This document shows, one piece after another, positions 1 to 12,700 of a stretch of 52,007 nucleotides of DNA. Source of the DNA: Verrucomicrobiota bacterium. GTDB taxonomy: Bacteria > Verrucomicrobiota > Verrucomicrobiia > Limisphaerales > Pedosphaeraceae. How positions within the stretch are numbered: position 1 is the stretch's first letter; each line of letters begins with the position of its first letter. The stretch is taken from positions 1 through 52,007 of the forward strand of contig JAJPHR010000017.1 in the NCBI GenBank assembly GCA_021325145.1. Reading direction: 5' to 3'. Made by a program: the position numbers and the translations under genes. Below the pieces are notes generated by a model that searched no databases, was not told the DNA's origin, and saw only the letters and a program-made list of their open reading frames with translations.

Positions 1-597
1 GAGTTCTTCGTCGAGGAGAGCTTCCCGCTGGACTGGATGTACCCCTACCTGACGCCCTTTGGGGTGATCATGAAGATCAACCGCCAGCCCCTGGCCGAGT
101 TGAGCGACGAAATCATCCAGCGCGACCACGAGTTCTGGTCCCAATACTCCCAGCGCCTGATCGGCAACTGGATCACCTACGACACCAGCATCAAACAGAT
201 CGCCGACTTCGTGGAGAAGGTGTACTTGGAGCGGGACTTTAGCGGCTTTAAGGGCGACCGCAAGTTCGTGCGCGACGACCAGGCGCAAAAACATTTTTCT
301 GCGTTACGAGGCTCGATTGCCGGTGTCTACAGCTATCGTATCATGACTGCCAAGTCGGTGCCGGAGCAGCAGAAGATGATGAAGGAGACGGACTTTGCCT
401 TCAAACAGGCTTTCGCGTTCTGTCCCTACAGCCCCGAGGCGGTGTTCCGTTACGTGCAACTGCTGGCCAACTTTAACCGTCTGGATGACGCCATCCTTAT
501 CACGAGGACGTGCCTCAAGTTTGATCCAAACAACGAGACCGTCAAAAACCTGCTCCAGCAACTCCGGAGCCTGCGCGGGAACAAAGCCGGCGCGTGA
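1..597 (+). CDS. C-terminal part of a DUF2723-type membrane protein (5' end outside window)
   Basis: The frame is open from the first base and ends in TGA at 595-597, so these 198 residues are the end of a longer protein. The segment has no membrane span. It contains the phrase EESFPLDWMYPYL, a FVRDDQAQ stretch, and a helical, TPR-like tail (FAFCPYSPEAVFRY, then a second helix pair ending LKFDPNNETVKNLL). From memory, this pattern matches the soluble C-terminus of large multi-spanning DUF2723 proteins of Verrucomicrobiota and Bacteroidota, which resemble protein O-mannosyltransferases and probably act in envelope glycosylation. An internal ATG at 37 could be mistaken for a start, but the conserved phrase begins upstream of it. 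The family call depends on the missing N-terminal half; an unrelated TPR protein is the alternative. Confidence 0.6.
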   Translation, partial: EFFVEESFPLDWMYPYLTPFGVIMKINRQPLAELSDEIIQRDHEFWSQYSQRLIGNWITYDTSIKQIADFVEKVYLERDFSGFKGDRKFVRDDQAQKHFSALRGSIAGVYSYRIMTAKSVPEQQKMMKETDFAFKQAFAFCPYSPEAVFRYVQLLANFNRLDDAILITRTCLKFDPNNETVKNLLQQLRSLRGNKAGA

Positions 598-756
598 TTA
601 TTCAGGCAGCAATGCACCCCAACGCGACATTCTGCCCTTATTTCTTGCCGAGTGTCTTACAACTTTATATCATCGGCGACAACATTTTCGCCTCAGCCGG
701 CAGGCGAACAGCTTGGAACGGTAGCTGGATCTTTCGGAAGGGTAAGAACGGAGCGG

Positions 757-3700
757 ATGGCCTTGCTATTGGCAGCGTGGAAATTGCATCACGGGAAACG
801 GTGTTCCCGCACGCTCCTGTTTACTCTGCTCCTCGGCGTGCTCTGGGCAGGTTTTTGCCCGGTTTCCCTGCTGGCCCAAACCAGCCGAACTTGGAACGGT
901 TCCGTCAGCAGCGACTGGTACAATCCAACTAATTGGACCCCAACCGGCGTCCCCGCAGCCAGCGACACCATCAACTTTGGCTCGGGATCGATCAACCTAA
1001 CCGCCCCGGTTACGATTGCCGGGCAGTTCAATTGGTCTGGCGGAAATCTCGGTGGAAGTCCGCTGCTCATTACCGCTACCGGTGTGTTGAACTGGTCGGG
1101 CGGGCAGATTAATCCCGGCGCATCGGTGACGGTGGCTACCAACGGGATGCTGAATATCCAGGGAAGCCTGTCATTCTATGGCGCGTTAACCAATTACGGA
1201 ACGGTGGTCTGGTCGGCAGTGCCAGGAGCTCCGCTCTATGGCTTTGGCGGAGCGGTGATTTATAATGCGGGCCTTATGCAGGCCACGGCGGATGGCACCA
1301 TGTCCCTCCAGTCCGGCACCAACACGTTCGTCAATGTAGGGGCGTTTCAAAAAACTGGCGGGACGGGAGCCAGCACCATCGGGTGGGCTTTCAACACCAC
1401 TGGGACGTTGAACACTCCCAGCGGTTCCATCACCGCCAATCTTTGGACGGGAACCAACCTGCTGCAAGGGACGGCCAATCTGACCTTGAATCATCTGAAC
1501 GCCGCTCTGACGGTGGCGAGCAACTCCGTATTGAACTGGGTTGGCGGAGACATCAGCGGGGCGGCCCTGACCGTGATGACGGGCGCCACGCTGACCATCT
1601 CCAACAGCGTCAGCCTGGGGGCCTCGGGAAATGGCGGCGCATTGACCAATTACGGCACGGTGGCTTGGTCCGCCGGGCCAGGAAATTCGATTTATGGTTA
1701 TGGCGGAACAGTAATTCATAATGCGGGCCTCTGGCAGGCCATGGCGGACGGCAGCCTGTCCAGCCAGTCAGGCACTAATACTTTCATCAATGTCGGATCA
1801 CTCCAGAAGATTGGTGGCGCAGGTGCTACCACAATAACCTGGACCTTCAATACCATCGGAACAGTGAACACTCCGACCGGTCAACTATCGCCAAGTCTTT
1901 GGACCGGAACCAACCTGTTACAAGGGGCGGCTAATCTGTCTTTGAATCATTTGAACGCCCCCCTGATGGTGGCGAGCAACGCGGTGTTGAATTGGGTGGG
2001 CGGGGACATCAGCGGGGCGGCCCTGACAGTGGCAGCGGGTGGCACCATGACCATTTCCAACAGCGTAAGCTTGGGCGCTTCCGGAACCGGCGGCGCGTTG
2101 ACCAATTACGGCACGGTGGTTTGGCCGGCCGGGTCCGGAACTCCAATTTATGGTTATGGCGGAACGGTGATTTACAATGCTGGCTTCTGGCAGGCTGGGG
2201 CCGACGGCAGTCTGTCCAGCCAGGCTGGCACCAACACATTCAACAACGTTGGCACGTTCCAGAAGACAGGCAACACCGGCACCACCACCATTGGTTGGGC
2301 TTTCACCACCACCGGAACTTTGGTGACATCGAGCGGATCCCTCAGCCTCAACAACTGGGCCGGGAACAGCGTGCTGCACGGCACGCCAAACATCAACGGT
2401 GGAACCTTGACCGGGGTGTTGACGATTGCGCCTGGCGCGGTCTTGAACGATACGGCCAGTCTGAACGTCAAGGGTCCGCTGCTGGTATCCTCCAACGCAA
2501 TGATGAACTGGAGTGGCGGAGACATCAGCAGCGCGGCGCTGACAGTGGCAGCGGGCGGCATTCTGACTGTTTCCAATAGCGTGAGCCTGGGCGCTTCTGG
2601 AACGGGGGGCGCATTGACCAATTACGGCACAGTGGTTTGGCCGGCCGGGTCTGGAACTCCAATTTATGGTTATGGCGGAACGGTGATTTACAATGTGGGT
2701 CTTTGGCAGGCCACGGGGGATGCCGTTATGAGCACCCAGTCAGGCTCCAACATGTTCGATAATATCGGGATATTTCAGAAGGTCGGAAGCACCGGCACGA
2801 CCACAATCAGTTTTTACTTCAACAATTCAGGCACCATCGACGCCCAGACCGGCACGATCGGTTTCATCAGTTCGGGCTATGTTCAGACGGGCGCCACGAT
2901 GGATTTCGGCCTGAGCGCTCCGGGCACGCCAGGTCATGTGAGTGTTTCAGGCAATCTCAACCTCGACGGCACTCTGGGCCTGGAGTTTTTGAACGGTTAT
3001 GCGCCCGGTCCTGGCGATTCGTTCACGCTGGTAAACTACTCCTCGCACGGAGGCATTTTCAATTCGTTGAATCTCCCCCCGGCAGGCGCCAACCTCGCCT
3101 GGCAGGTGTCTTATGCGGCGACAGCGATTACCTTGCAAGCGGTGACCAGCACCAATTTCACCTCGCAAATCTCCGGCTCAGTCACTGATAACCTCGGCCA
3201 CGCGGTCACGAATATCAGCGTGTTCGCCGCCAACACCAATGCCACCAACAATCTCTTTGTCAGCGCGAACACCGACGGCACCGGCCACTATGCGCTCAAC
3301 GTTCCTGACGGAGTATTCCAAGTCGGCGTTCAAAACCTCGCCGTGCGCGGTTACAATGCCATCACCAACCAGGTCGTCGTCATTAGCAATGCCAACCAAA
3401 TCGTAAACTTTGTCCTTCAATCTTCCGTAACGCAAAACTTCACCGTCACCGTTACGGTGAACCCCGTCGGGGCCGGAAGCGCCGCCGGGGCAGGCACATT
3501 TACGTCCGGCAGCACGGTAACCCTCACTGCCCTGCCCACCAATTCACCACCGTACCTCTTCGTCGATTGGCGGGAGAACGGGGTTTTCGAAAGCGCGGGC
3601 AACCCGTACATTTTTGTTTTGGACCGGGACCGCCAATTGACGGCCAATTTTTCCCTGCCCCTCTATTCCGTCTCAGTGACCAACAACCCGCCCGCGGGAG

Positions 3701-6700
3701 GAACGGTGACTGGCGCCGGTTCTTATTATTACGGGACGACCAATGTTCTGACCGCCAACCCGAATTTCGGCTACAACTTTGCCAGTTGGACCGAAGGAAC
3801 AAACGTGCTGGGCACGAATACCGCCCTCAGTACCGTCATCTATACAAATCACTCTTTCGCGGCGAATTACTCCGAAGCCAACACCAATCACACCGTCGCC
3901 ACCGCCACTTCGCCGCCGGGCTTGGCGACCGTCGCGGGTGCGGGCGCCTACACCAATGGCCAAACGGCGAACCTCATCGCGCCAGGCACGGTGACCAATC
4001 CGCCAAACCTTTATACGTTCCAGGAATTTACGCTGAGCAACTCGGTCGTCAGCTTCAGCACGAATTTCAGCAAGACCTTCTCCACCGTTGACCCGACCAA
4101 TCTCCAGTATATTGCAGTTTATTCCGGCACGAGCATTCGACCGCTGCTATCCAGCGTCAGCGCAAACCCGGGCAATCCGGTCCCCGCGACCACCAATTTC
4201 ACCATCGCGTTGCGATTCGACCGCACCATGGCCACGAATCATTCTCCGAATGTGACGCTGACCAACAGCGCCACGGGCGCGTTGCAACCGACAGTTGCCA
4301 CGAACGGTTTGTGGTCGTCCATTGTCACGGCCAACGATACCTACCAGACGCCGCCCATTGTTTTCATTCACGGCATGGACGGCACAAATCAAGTCCTTGT
4401 TTCCGGCGCGCAAGACCTGGGCGGCAATGCACTCGCGCCGACCAATGCGTACGCCGTGGTCGTGGATGCGACGCCGCCAGTCACAAGCGGCATCGCGGCG
4501 GCTCCGTCCGTGCTGTCGGCGTTCGTCACCTGGAACACGGACGAGCCGGCATCGTCTCAAGTTGAATATGGTCTGAACGGTGCTTACGGGTCGGTCACGC
4601 CTCTGGACAGCGGGCTGGTGATCGCGCATGCCGTCACCCTTTCCAGCTTGAATCCCCAGACGACTTATCATTTCCGCGTTCACTCGCGCGACCAGGCAGG
4701 CAATGAAACCATCTCGGGCGACAACTCGTTCGTGACCTACGCCGCGCCAGATCTGATGGCGACCAATCTTTCCGTCACAGGCAGCTTGATTTCGGGCAAT
4801 GGGGTAATGATTTCCTGGACGGACACCAACGCCGGAGCGGGAGCAACTTTTACTTACTGGTATGACCAGGTGGTGGTAAGCAACCTCACCACGGGGCAGT
4901 TGCTCTTGAGCACGACTTTGTTCTATGACCCGGGCGCAAATGGAAACATTGCCGCTGGAAGCTCTCACAACCGGCAGCTTCCGTTCACTCTCCCGGACGG
5001 GGCCGCGGGAGCCGGCACGCTGGAAATTATCGTTACGGCGAACGCCTATAACACCCAGTTCGAATCCAATAATAGCGGCACGGCCCAAAGCAACAACGTC
5101 GCCTCCCTCACTCGGTCCAGTGCGCTGGCATCGTATCCAGACCTACAAGTAACAGGTCTGCTGGTAACCAACGCCCGGATTCAATCCGGCAGTGTGCTTG
5201 GCATCGTGTGGAACGATCTCAACAGCGGCACGGGCCCGGTAACCAACTCGTTCCAGGACCAGGTGGTGGTGCTGAATCAGACGACCGCGCAAACACTGGT
5301 GAATACATTTGTGCCTTACAGCGCCTCGGCATCCGGTCCCATCGGCACCAATCAATCGGTCAACCGGCAGTTTGCCTTCGTGCTTCCTCAAGGAGCGGCC
5401 GGCGCGGGCGCCTTGCAAATCACAGTTGTCGTTGATGGCTTGAACAACGTGTTTGAGTACAACGGCGGCAGCGGCGCCGAAACCAATAATGCCAGTTCCA
5501 TCGCGGTCAGCTCCAGCCCAGCGCCCAGCGCCGATCTGACGGTCACGAACATTCTCGGGCCAACCAACGCCAACGCCGGGCAGACCATCCAGATAAGTTG
5601 GACAGACGTCAACCAGGGCAACGCCCCGGCATCGAACATTTGGTACGACCAGGTTTTCTTGAGTGATACCAATGTCTCCGGAGGCGGACAGTTGCTTGGC
5701 ACCTTCGCGTTTATTACCGGGCTGGGTACGAATGCTTCCACCAACTTCACTCAGACGGTGGCGCTGCCGCAATTGGTACAAGGCAGCCAATGGCTGATCG
5801 TCAAGGTCAATGCCACGGGCAGCATCTTCGAGTTGAATCCGACGAACAACTCCGCGGTTTCCGGCCAGCCCATCAACGTTGTGCCCACCCTGGAGTTGAG
5901 CTTGAGTTCAACCACGATCGCCGAATCCGCAGGTACGAATGCCCTGACTCTGACAGTGACCCGCAACGGCAATGTCGGGAGCCCTTTGAGCGTCGAGCTC
6001 TCGACATTGACCAGCACTAACGTCTATGTGCCAACTAATGTCATCATTCCCGCCAGCCAGAGTTCGGTGAGTGTGGCGATTGGTCCAATCGACAATTTTT
6101 ATTCCGGCAATCAAGTGACCGAGACCATCTCGGCCGCCGCGAGCGGCTTCGCCACCGTAAATGCGCAGCTCACGGTTTTGGAGAATGACCCGGCGACCTT
6201 GAGTTTGGCCTTGAGCGCGGGCAGCGTGAACGCGAATGCCGGCACGAACGCCCTCACCGGCACGGTGCGCCGGAACGCCAACTTCGGTCAGGCCCTGACC
6301 GTGACGCTGGCCAGCGATACACCCGGCGCCATCACCGTGCCTCCCAGCGTGCTCATTCCTGCTGGTCAGGCGAGCGCCTCCTTTGGACTGACCACGGTGC
6401 CCGTGAATGGCATTGGCGACTCAAAACTTGTAAACCTCTACGCCTCCGCCGCGGGCTTCAGCCCGGTTTCCACTCCGGTGACAGTGTTGAACACGAACGC
6501 ACCCCAACTGGCCCTGGACCTGGAGTTCAGCATGGTTGCCAAAGGGGCCGGCAACTCGGGCGACATCGGCATCGTGAGCATCCCCTCCGCCCTGCCGTCT
6601 GCGCAAAGCATCTTGCTGACGGTGGAAAGCAATTCCCTGGTCACCGTTCCGCCGGTGGTGACAATTCCCGCGGGCGCGACCTGGGTAAACTTTGGCATCG

Positions 6701-9700
6701 ACGTCACCAACGACTTTCTGGTCACCGGCACGCGAACCGCCATCCTGCTGGCCCAATTGCTGACCCCGAGCCAGACTGCGATAACCAACGGCGAAGCGAC
6801 CGCCACACTGGAGATTCTCGACATCAACGGGCCGACGCTTTCCTTGAGTGTGAGCAATTCCAGCATTTCAAAAGGATCCAACACGATCGTCACCGTCACA
6901 CGCAACACCTCGCCGACCAATGCGCTTTCCGTTACGCTTGCTTCGTCCCCATCAGGCATCGTTTCGATGCCGACCAACATTGTGCTGACGTCGAACCAGA
7001 TCAGCGCCAACTTCACGGTCACCGGCGTTTTGGATCAGCAACAGACCGGCCCGGAAGCTGTAACACTGACCGCCTCGGCGACCGGCTTTAATCCGGGCGC
7101 AGCGCCGCTGACGGTGTCGGACATATACCTGCCCGACCTTGTGCCGACCGCCATCATCATCCCGGGCAATGCGCCCGCGAACAGCCAATTGACGGTAAGT
7201 TGGGTCATCACTAACAAAGGCCTGGGCGCGGCAACCAATACGAGTTGGTATGACAACGTCTTTCTGGCCTCCGGGAGCGCGGGGCAAGGCGAGATTTTGT
7301 CCGCCGCCGTGGCCAATCCCTCGACGCTGCCCGTGGGTGCGAGTTACACGAACCAAGTGAGCATTGCCCTGCCGCCCACGCCCGGTAATTACTGGATCGT
7401 CGTCCAGGCGGATTCGGCCAATGCATTGGCTGAGTTAAACAAGCAAAACAACCTCCTGGTTTCCTCCCAGCCGATTGTCGTCAATGCCCCCTGGCGCGCC
7501 GCGATCACGAACGTGACACCCAGTGTGGCGCCACAGGGAACGCCGATCATCCTGTCTGGGTGGACGTATAATCCCGTCAACAACCAGCCGGCCCCCAACA
7601 AGACCGCGACGGTGAGTCTTCAGGTAAACGGGACAGTTCGCGCGTATCAGGTGGTTTCCGATGCGAACGGCGCTTTTTCCTACACCTTCCAACCGCTGCA
7701 GGCCGAAGCCGGCGACTACACCGCCGGAGCCGATTATCCATTCGCGAGCCAGATTTCAACGCAGGCCTCCTTCGTATTATTGGGTATGCAGGCGCTGCCG
7801 GCGAGTTTCACCGCGCAGTTGCTGCCTAACACACCGTTGACCGGCCAACTCGTGCTGAGCAACCTCACCGACCACGCCCTGTCCGGGCTGGCATTTACGG
7901 TTCCGGACCTGCAAGGGAAACTCTCGGCCCAGTTCACCTTCACCAACAACACACTGTCGAGCAACGGAGTCATTTCCGTCGGCTACACGCTCAACAGCCC
8001 GTTGACGCAGACGGCCCAGTTGCAATTCACAGCCACCGCCACCTCAACCGAAGGCGCTCAGGTGACGGTTCCCTTTAATTTGACCGTGGTGCCGCTGGTC
8101 CCGCAGTTGATCGCCAATCCGGGCTATCTGGTCAGCGGCATGGTGGTGGGAAAGCAGACGGTGCTTTCATTTGACGTCGTGAACTCGGGCGGGGCCGCCA
8201 GCGGGGATTTGACAATCCAATTGCCCGATCAAGCCTGGATGACACTGGGTTCACCGGCGGCCATCCCATCAATCACGGCTGGCGGCAAGGCCACGGTCAC
8301 GTTGATTTTGGACCCTCCGTCAACTTTGCCGCCGACGCTTTACGGCGGCAGCGTGGCTATCGCCAATGGCAATGTTGGATTAAGCGTGCCGTTCCAAATC
8401 CGCGCGGTTTCTTCGAGCACCGGGGAACTCCTCGTGACTGCGACTGACGATTACACCTACTATGCAACCGGTGCGCCCAAGGTGACGAATGCCCTCATCA
8501 CCGTACGGGATCCAATTGCCGGCAATATTATTGTGCAGACCAATTCGGATGCGAACGGCATGGCCGACTTTCCCGCGCTGCCGGCTGGACCATACACCGT
8601 CGATGTAACCGCGCCCCAACATAACCAGTTCCACGGCTCCGTGACAGTAGCCGCAGGCGTCGCCACACCGCTGGAAACCTTCCTGCCCCGCAAGCTGGTC
8701 ACTTACCAGTGGACCGTGGTGCCGACCGACGTGCCGGACAAATACCAGATCGTTTTACAAACAGTCTTTGAGACGGAGGTGCCGGTCCCAAATGTCGTAA
8801 TTTCGGAACCCAACGTGTTGCTCCCCGTCGTCCCCGGCCTGGCGTCTCATTTCGTCATCACCTTGAGCAACCACGGACTCATCCAGGCCGAGAACGTGGC
8901 GATTGGCGTTCCGGACGATCCCACTTACCTTGTGACACCGCTCGTTACTAATGTCGGCATTATTCCGGCGCAGGCCACGGTGAAGGTTCCAGTCACGGTT
9001 CAGCTTCGCAGCGCACCCGCGCAAGCCGGCGGAGGATCGAGACCGCGGGACGAATCGGGTTGCAGCCCCAATGAATGCCTGCCCAAAATTCCGATGGAGG
9101 TCAGTTACTCCTACATCTGCGGCAATAACAATGTGGCGCGGCAGGGATCGATAAGTTTGTCGGCCATCTGCACCGCCAGGGACGTGAAGGAATGCCTCGA
9201 TAGCATTGGCGAAACCATCGAGTCGGAGAACTTTGCCTCGCTTGGGTGCAATGCCATAGCGGAAGTCCTTGCCTGTTCCGGCGTCGAACTTTCGCCTTGC
9301 AAGAAAGCCGCCATCTCGGGCGTTTGCGCCGTCGCCGTGACGGTCGCCTCCGATGGGGCGCTGGGGGAATCGGCCCTTCCGGGCGCTTTGGGGGACGCGC
9401 TGGGATGCTTCTGCGACAAGTTCCCGAATATTCCCTTGCCTGTCTATCAGTTTGGCACCGGGACGCCCGGCTACATTGGACATTGTCTGGATTGCGGAGG
9501 ACCGTATTACACCTCTCCATTCACGGGATATTTGATTCCGCAGCGTGCGCCAACCCCCGCCAGGTGGCTTAATGTCATTTCAGATCCCGTGGTGCAAACA
9601 TCCGTCCCGGGCGGTGATTGCAGCAATGGGAGCATCGAAGCCGCGAAAACACGGAAGCTCACCACATCTGGCGCGTCAGGCGCTGCGCCACGGCTCAAAC

Positions 9701-12700
9701 CGCCGCAGAAAAGTAATACTTCACAAGGCGTCTGCGCGCAGATTTTGCTGCAAATCGATCAAAGCGTAGTCATGAGCCGCACCGCCTTTTCTGGCTCTCT
9801 GACCATTGATGATGGCGGCTCCACTGACATCTCCGGCATTCATGTGACGCTGGCGTTCCAGGACGCGGCCAACAGCGACGCTTCCGACAAGTTCGTCGTC
9901 GAAGGCCCCGTGTTGAACACGCTTACAGCCGTGGACGGCACCGGCACGCTGGCGGGCGGCGCGACCGGTTCGGCCACGTACACCTTCATTCCCATGGACG
10001 ATGCCGCCCCAACCGCGCCGACCACGTACTTGATCGGCGGCACGCTCACCTACACGGATGGCGGCCAGCAGGTCACCGTCCCGCTGCTTTCAACGCCCAT
10101 CACGGTTTATCCCGCCGCCAGGCTGGATCTGGTTTATTTCGAGCAGCGGGACGTGTACGGGCCCGACCTACTCGATCCCGAACTTGATGTGCCATCCCAG
10201 CCGTTCGACTTGGGATTGATCGTGAAGAATGTGGGCGCGGGCACAGCCCACAACTTCCAGATCACCTCCTCCCAGCCCAAAATTGTGGACAACGAAAAAG
10301 GCTTGCTGATCGATTTCAGCATCATTGGTGCTGAGGTGGGCGACCAGCCGGTCGCGCCGTCTTTGACCGCCACCCTTGGCGACATCGCGCCCGGAGGCAC
10401 GAAAGAGGCCACTTGGGAACTGCTCTCCTCCCTCGCGGGCAAATTCCTCTCACTCGACGCCACCTTCCAGCACTTGGACGACATGGGAAACACCAACACC
10501 TCGCTGATCAACAGCGTCGCGATTCATTCCCTGATCCATCGGGTGCTGGCCAACCGGACCAACGACGACGATGTCCCCGACTTCCTCGTCAATGACATTC
10601 CCAATCCCAACAACCTGCCGGACACTCTTTATCTGAGCGACGGTTCGGTGGCGGCGGTGAACGTGATCATGAACGGCACAATCGACGGCGCAGTGGCGCC
10701 GGGCCATCTGCAGGTGCACCTGACGACAACGGTCAGCAACGGCTGGAATTACATCCAGTTGCCTGACCCCGGGCCGGGATACCTGCTGGCCAGTGTCGTG
10801 CGTTCCGATGGCAAAGTCCTTTCGCTGACCAACGACGCCTGGACTACAGTCCTTAGCTTTCCGTCCTCCAGTCTGGGGCCGGTGCCGGAGAACCTGCTGC
10901 ACCTGTTCGATTGGGCGGGAACCGGCTCCTACACGCTTCGCTACCGGTCCACGAACACAACCCCGCCCGCGATTGTACAACTTGGCCCGGTGACGCCTTT
11001 CACTCAGCCATTGGCGGTGTCCGCGGTGAACATCGTGTTCTCAGAGCCGATTGACACCACCACCTTTGCTCCCGGCGCACTGACGTTGACGGTGAACGGC
11101 GGTCCCAACCTGATTACCGGCGGCATCAGCCTGACTCTCGTTTCCAATGCCACCTACTCCATCACCGGCCTCCAGGCATTCACCGCAGCCGACGGCAATT
11201 ACGAACTGGATTTCAACGGTGCGGGCATTTATGACCTTTTGGGCAACAACGCCGGCAACGTCTCCGCTTCCGTCCGATGGGCGCAAGGCAACGCCCCGGT
11301 GGTGGTTCAGAGCATCGCGCCGGTATCGCCAAATCCGCGCAATGTTCCAGTGTCGAGCGTGATGGTCACCTTCTCCAAAGCGGTCAACCCCGCCACGTTC
11401 ACTTATCAGGCTCTGAATTTGACGCTCAACAACGGACCGAATCTCATCAACAACAGCCTGACAATTACGCCGCAATCTTCCACGACATTCGCGATCGGCG
11501 GTTTGGGCCCTCTGACCGGTGCCCAAGGCAATTATGTCCTGGCGGTCAACGCGGCTGCGGTTCAAGACACGAATGGGACGGCGGGCTTTGGCTCGCAATC
11601 GATGATGTGGAGCACGATCACCACCGGTCCCACCATCACCGCGCTCCAACAAATTACCACGAACCCGCGCAACATCGTGGTGCAGGCGCTCAACGTCACT
11701 TTTTCCGAGCCGATTGCGCCCGCGACCTTCGATTACAACGATATTTCACTGACCCTTAATGGCGGGAGCAACCTGGTCACCGCCGCCGTCGGAGTGATTC
11801 CGGTAAATTCCACGAACTTCATGATCACGAACATCAGTTCCGTTCAGGGCTACGCCGGAACTTACACGTTGACCGTCAACGCGGGCGGCGTTTCGGACCT
11901 CGCGGGCAACCCCGGCTCGGGCGCCACGAACGAAAGCTGGTTGATGGTCCTGGGAATCCCGCCGTCGCCGACCAATCTTCACATCCTGCCCGATCTGGGA
12001 ATTTCTCCGACGGATGGTCTTACCAGCACCAATAGCCTGACGTTGTCCGGCACCGTTGGTGCAACCAATCTGGCTGTGCAAGTCTTTGATGCCACGACCG
12101 GCTCCCCCCTGGGGCCTGCGAATGTCACTGGAACGAACTTTGACATCGCGCTGGCGTTCACCACGGAAGGCCTTCACCATTTGCAAGCCAACGCGGTGGA
12201 CCCGGCGGGCAACGTTTCGCTGGCGACTTTCCTGGACGTGTTCCTCGACATGATTCCACCCACCGCGATTATCCAGCCCGTCGCCAATCCCAGTTACTTC
12301 CCCGTAAGCACCATTCCCGTCACGCTCTCCAAGGGAATTATAACCAACACCATCAGCGCCACGAACTTTTTAGTGACGCTCAACGGCACGAATAGATTCA
12401 CGCCCACGCTGACTTACATTTCGAGCAATCAGTTTCTGCTTGGAAATCTGACGGCATTCACCACGCCTTTGGGCAATTACCAGGTTTCATTGTTCCTGAA
12501 CGGCATCCAGGATTACGCTGGCAACATGAGCGCCAATGTGGTGAGCATGAACTGGGTGCACGCCCCCTACGCGCCGCCCGTGATCACGCCGGTTGCCAAC
12601 CTCAACGTCACCCCGAATACCGCCGTAAACGTGCACATCCAGGCCACGGACCCGAATGGGTATCAATTGACGTACCGCCTGGGTTCCGGCGCGCCTGCGG

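Noticed and set aside
645..671. TTGCCG and TATATC as a promoter for the giant gene
   Set aside because: The spacing is only 15 bp and the first hexamer is weak, so I do not list it.
1183..2800. Beta-helix repeats as a mobile or CRISPR-like repeat
   Set aside because: They are in frame, spaced by exact codon multiples and encode a continuous fold.
4147..5088. 313-codon minus-strand frame inside the giant gene
   Set aside because: It is arginine/glycine-rich and without domains, and lies opposite well-formed FN3 and CARDB domains.
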